From NCBI GenBank assembly GCA_963845425.1, contig CAWJSC010000017.1, forward strand, positions 372,001 through 436,000: a stretch of DNA of 64,000 nt, read 5' to 3'. Of this stretch, positions 61,604 to 64,000 are shown in pieces (position 1 is the first letter of the stretch; each line of letters begins with the position of its first letter). The translations under genes and the position numbers were made by a program. The stretch is from DATDAH01 sp963845425. Lineage in GTDB: Bacteria; Actinomycetota; Acidimicrobiia; Acidimicrobiales; DATDAH01. A model generated the notes under the pieces. It was given only the letters and a program-made list of their open reading frames with translations. It did no database searches and had not been told where the DNA came from.

Positions 61604-62964
61604 GACCAGCCCGGGATCAGGAGACGGAGGTCGGCGGGGCCCTCCGTCAGGGCCTGACCGGTGAGCAGGGGGTAGAGGAAGGCGAACGCGACGACCGAGC
61701 CCACGGCCAACGCCGGGGCGACATACCGGCGGACGCGAGGGAGCCGGTCGAGGGCCAGCACGGTGGCGAGGGCCAGCAGCGGGACGAGCGACACGGCGTA
61801 GTAGGAGTACACCTCGCGCCCGGTCAGCATCCAGGGCAGCCACTGGGCCGCGGCCAGGGCGAGCAGGGTGCCCGCGGCGTCGTCGCCGCGCCGGACCGCC
61901 AGCCCGGCGAGGGCACCGAGGGCGAGCAGCCCGGCGAACCACGAGACCGGATTGGCCAGGGCGAGCAGGCGGGCCTCGCTGGGCCCGTCGGCATCAGTAC
62001 ACACCCCGTCGTCGAGCGCGTCGGGCGACGCCGTCATCTCCGGGAGGCACGGCTTGCTGAAGAGGTTCGCTGGGTGGGCCTGGGCGGCCCACGACCATGC
62101 GGGCGCCGCCTCGGGGTTGTCGGTGTCCAGGCCGGCGTGGAAGTCGACCAACGTGCGCTGGTGGTCGACGAAGACCACGATCCGTTCGGTGAAGCCGAGC
62201 CGGCAGGGGGACTCGCTCCCGCAGTGGGCCAGGCCGGCCCGGGTGTGCTCGGCCTGGAAGAACCACGGGCCGTAGGCGGCCACGTACAGCCCCACCGGGA
62301 CGAGCGTCAGGACGGCGAGCGCCGTCACCGTCACCCGGCGCCGCGAGGCGCCGGGTGCGGCCGCTCGGCGCTCGAGGCTGACCAGCACGACGGCCGCGAC
62401 GGGCCAGGTCCAGACCGCTCCCCACTTCATAGCGGTGCCCAGGCCGAGGAGCACGGCCACCCCCCAACGCCAGCGGCGGAGGCGGTCCGGGTCGCCCCGG
62501 TCGACGAGGGCGCCGAGGACGCACCACACCGCCCCGGTGGTGGCGACGGCGACGAAGGCGTCCAGGAGGGCGAGACGTCCGGTCACGAACGCGATGCCGT
62601 CGAGGGCGACGAGGACACCGGCGAGGAACGCCAGGCCGCCGTGGTCGGTGACCTTCCGGGCGGCCAGCCACGTGACGAGCACGAGGGCCACCCCCGCCAG
62701 GAGCGCGGCCGAGCGCCACCCGACCGGCGTGAAGCCGAACACCCGGATGCCCGCCGCGATCAGCCACTTGGCGAGCGGGGGATGAGCCGGGGAGGACTCC
62801 ACCCCGTGGCGCAGCAGGTCGGCGGCGTCCAGCGCGTAGTACACCTCGTCGAACACCATCGCCCGGGGCCGCCCGAGGCGCGGCAGTCGGGTGACCAGGA
62901 CCAGGCCGACGAGGGCCAGCGGCGCCACCGAGGTCCGGAGGCGGCCGGCCACCGCCCTGCTCAC
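61600..62964 (-). CDS. Dolichyl-phosphate-mannose--protein mannosyltransferase family (GT39)
   Basis: 454 residues, about ten hydrophobic segments. The first external loop has MVFDEVYYALDAADLL with the catalytic Asp-Glu, then HPPLAKWLIAAGIRVFG, the signature of bacterial PMTs. These transfer mannose from polyprenyl-phosphomannose to Ser/Thr of exported proteins. Middle gene of a three-gene overlapping operon (lipoprotein, PMT, PAP2-like). The Ser/Thr-rich lipoproteins of this window are conceivable targets; that is inference. Confidence 0.88.
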   Translation of the reverse strand: MSRAVAGRLRTSVAPLALVGLVLVTRLPRLGRPRAMVFDEVYYALDAADLLRHGVESSPAHPPLAKWLIAAGIRVFGFTPVGWRSAALLAGVALVLVTWLAARKVTDHGGLAFLAGVLVALDGIAFVTGRLALLDAFVAVATTGAVWCVLGALVDRGDPDRLRRWRWGVAVLLGLGTAMKWGAVWTWPVAAVVLVSLERRAAAPGASRRRVTVTALAVLTLVPVGLYVAAYGPWFFQAEHTRAGLAHCGSESPCRLGFTERIVVFVDHQRTLVDFHAGLDTDNPEAAPAWSWAAQAHPANLFSKPCLPEMTASPDALDDGVCTDADGPSEARLLALANPVSWFAGLLALGALAGLAVRRGDDAAGTLLALAAAQWLPWMLTGREVYSYYAVSLVPLLALATVLALDRLPRVRRYVAPALAVGSVVAFAFLYPLLTGQALTEGPADLRLLIPGWS

Positions 62965-63296
62965 GGCTCGAGCCGGCGGCAGCGTTCGACCAGCCGGGAC
63001 GCCGGGGACACCGGTGACGGCCCGTCACCCGGGCCGAAGGCGGCGTCGGCCAATGCCGCGTCCAACGTGGCGTACCAGGTGCCGGGGTCGGTCAGGAGGG
63101 TCAGGGGTGACAGCCCGTCCTCCTTGTCCGGCTCGGCGTCGGAACCGTCGAGGACGCCGGCGTCGCCGAGGGCCCGGGCGGCCACCCGCTCGCGAAGGCT
63201 GGCGCACGTCCGTCGCTCCTCGGCGGCCTGCTCCCGGTCGAGATCGGGCGCGGCGCAGGAGGCCAGCAGAGCGGTCGCCACCAGGGCCGGAGCCAA
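62961..63296 (-). CDS. Small lipoprotein upstream of the mannosyltransferase
   Basis: 111 residues from TTG 63296; signal peptide with lipobox LLASC (cysteine about residue 14), then a charged helical domain with a second and third cysteine (RTCASLRER and ERCRRLEP). The TTG start cuts the signal peptide short. An alternative is ATC 63332, which gives GVHSVLRLRRALAPALVATA as a proper positively charged start and has TAGGGT (63344-63339, minus strand) 6 nt before it; no ATG or GTG is available in frame after the upstream stop. Function unknown; first gene of the operon with the mannosyltransferase (4-nt overlap). Confidence 0.6.
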   Translation of the reverse strand: MAPALVATALLASCAAPDLDREQAAEERRTCASLRERVAARALGDAGVLDGSDAEPDKEDGLSPLTLLTDPGTWYATLDAALADAAFGPGDGPSPVSPASRLVERCRRLEP

Positions 63297-63488
63297 GGCG
63301 CGCCGGAGCCGGAGGACCGAGTGGACGCCGATGCGGGGACCCTAGCGACGGGTCCGGTCCGGTCGTCAGCGGCGCCTGCGCCGTCGGGCGAGTCCGCCTT
63401 CGGTGGGGAGATCGTCGCGGGCTACGGTGCGGAGGCGCCACGGCCTCCCGGCCCGGCGCCGGTCCGAACGACCCAGGAGAGGTACGAG

Positions 63489-64000
63489 ATGAGCGATCAG
63501 GGCGGTGGCGGAGCCGGCTGGCAGCCGGATCCGCACGGGCGACACGAGTACCGCTACTGGGACGGGACCGCGTGGACCGACCAGGTCTCCGACGGCGGGG
63601 TCGTCTCCACCGATCCCCCGGGTGACGCGCCGACCGATGTGACCACACCGGGCGCCGGTGGCGAGACCGTGGCCCAGCCCGTCGTGGGCCCGCCGATGGC
63701 CGGGACCCCGACGGGTCCGCCCGCGGCCGACGGCCCGTATGTCACGCCGACCGAGCCGAGCAAGGGAAAGCTGCCCGTGGGCCTCCTGGCGTTGGCCGGC
63801 CTCGCGGTGGTGGCCGTGGTGGCCGCCCTCGTGATCTTCCTCGGCGGTGGCGACGACGGGGGCGAGACCGACACCGCGAGCACCGACGACCTCTCGGAGC
63901 TGTCGGACGTCCCTGATGCCTCGGACCTCTCCGATCTCTCCGATCTGTCAGACCTCACCGACTTCACCGACTTCTCCGACCTCTCGGACCTCTCGGACTT
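63489..64000 (+). CDS. DUF2510 membrane protein with SDL-repeat tail (cut by window end)
   Basis: About 170 residues are seen and the frame is open at the edge. The N-terminal DUF2510 module (GWQPDPHGRHEYRYWDGTAWTD is its core, residues 10-31) is followed by a Pro/Thr/Gly-rich linker, one membrane helix (LPVGLLALAGLAVVAVVAAL, about 97-116), a Gly/Asp stretch and a low-complexity tail of SDL/TDF triplets from about residue 135. DUF2510 proteins in actinobacteria are usually small membrane proteins of unclear role. ATG 63489 has CAGGAGAGGTACGAG before it. Confidence 0.8.
   Translation, partial: MSDQGGGGAGWQPDPHGRHEYRYWDGTAWTDQVSDGGVVSTDPPGDAPTDVTTPGAGGETVAQPVVGPPMAGTPTGPPAADGPYVTPTEPSKGKLPVGLLALAGLAVVAVVAALVIFLGGGDDGGETDTASTDDLSELSDVPDASDLSDLSDLSDLTDFTDFSDLSDLSD

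Overview
The window is very GC-rich, densely packed chromosomal DNA from an actinobacterium. The class Acidimicrobiia is my best guess: it has pyruvate:ferredoxin oxidoreductase, LLM-type (F420-like) oxidoreductases, many GTG starts, many apparently leaderless genes (a TANNNT-like -10 box 6-8 nt before the start codon), secreted lipoproteins, a protein O-mannosyltransferase homologue and actinobacterial leuCD control. I see no rRNA, tRNA, CRISPR array, transposase or prophage. The class-level placement is inference.

The core of the window is branched-chain amino acid synthesis, split over several loci: ilvD (6.6-8.3 kb), ilvB-ilvN-ilvC (9.8-13.2 kb), leuA (31.5-33.0 kb), leuDC with a divergent IclR regulator (38.0-40.7 kb), and leuB-ilvE-cimA (43.9-47.5 kb). 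Together they cover valine, leucine and, through citramalate synthase, a threonine-independent route to isoleucine. ilvB, leuA and leuB are each preceded by a tiny leader ORF rich in Leu/Ile/Val codons followed by a terminator hairpin, which is classical ribosome-mediated attenuation. In all three the leader start codon lies 7 nt behind a -10 box, so the leader mRNAs look leaderless. Serine synthesis genes (serC, serA) and an aspartate-type aminotransferase lie between these loci.

Layout: 0-3.1 kb PFOR end plus a dihydroorotate-dehydrogenase-like partner; 3.1-6.5 kb MATE exporter and membrane sulfatase-like protein; 6.6-13.2 kb ilv genes with a small nucleotidyltransferase/PH-like pair between; 13.3-18.7 kb membrane glycosyltransferase-like protein, hypothetical, acyl-CoA ligase, serC; 18.8-27.6 kb aminotransferase, S9 peptidase, twin lipoproteins, amidase, CorA-like transporter, serA; 27.7-31.2 kb sunset-domain protein, sulfatase/DJ-1 fusion, SRPBCC protein; 31.2-47.5 kb leu loci interleaved with a monooxygenase, beta-propeller lipoprotein, amine oxidase, Ppx/GppA, hydrolase and GreA; 47.5-52.5 kb hydrolase, SnoaL-like, LLM oxidoreductase, arylsulfotransferase-like lipoprotein; 52.5-60.5 kb a lipid/steroid-type catabolic run (three SDRs, Zn-alcohol dehydrogenase, LLM oxidoreductase, SGNH-like protein, two acyl-CoA dehydrogenases); 60.6-63.3 kb a lipoprotein / O-mannosyltransferase / PAP2-like operon; right edge a DUF2510 membrane protein with an SDL repeat tail.

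Several dispersed intergenic repeat families are present: hairpins with TTCTGGC/GCCAGAA ends, a GC-rich post-stop repeat (including a pair of about 143 bp in inverted orientation around a single SnoaL-like gene), and a roughly 55-nt hairpin element placed directly before two start codons. Some copies supply start or stop codons of neighbouring genes.
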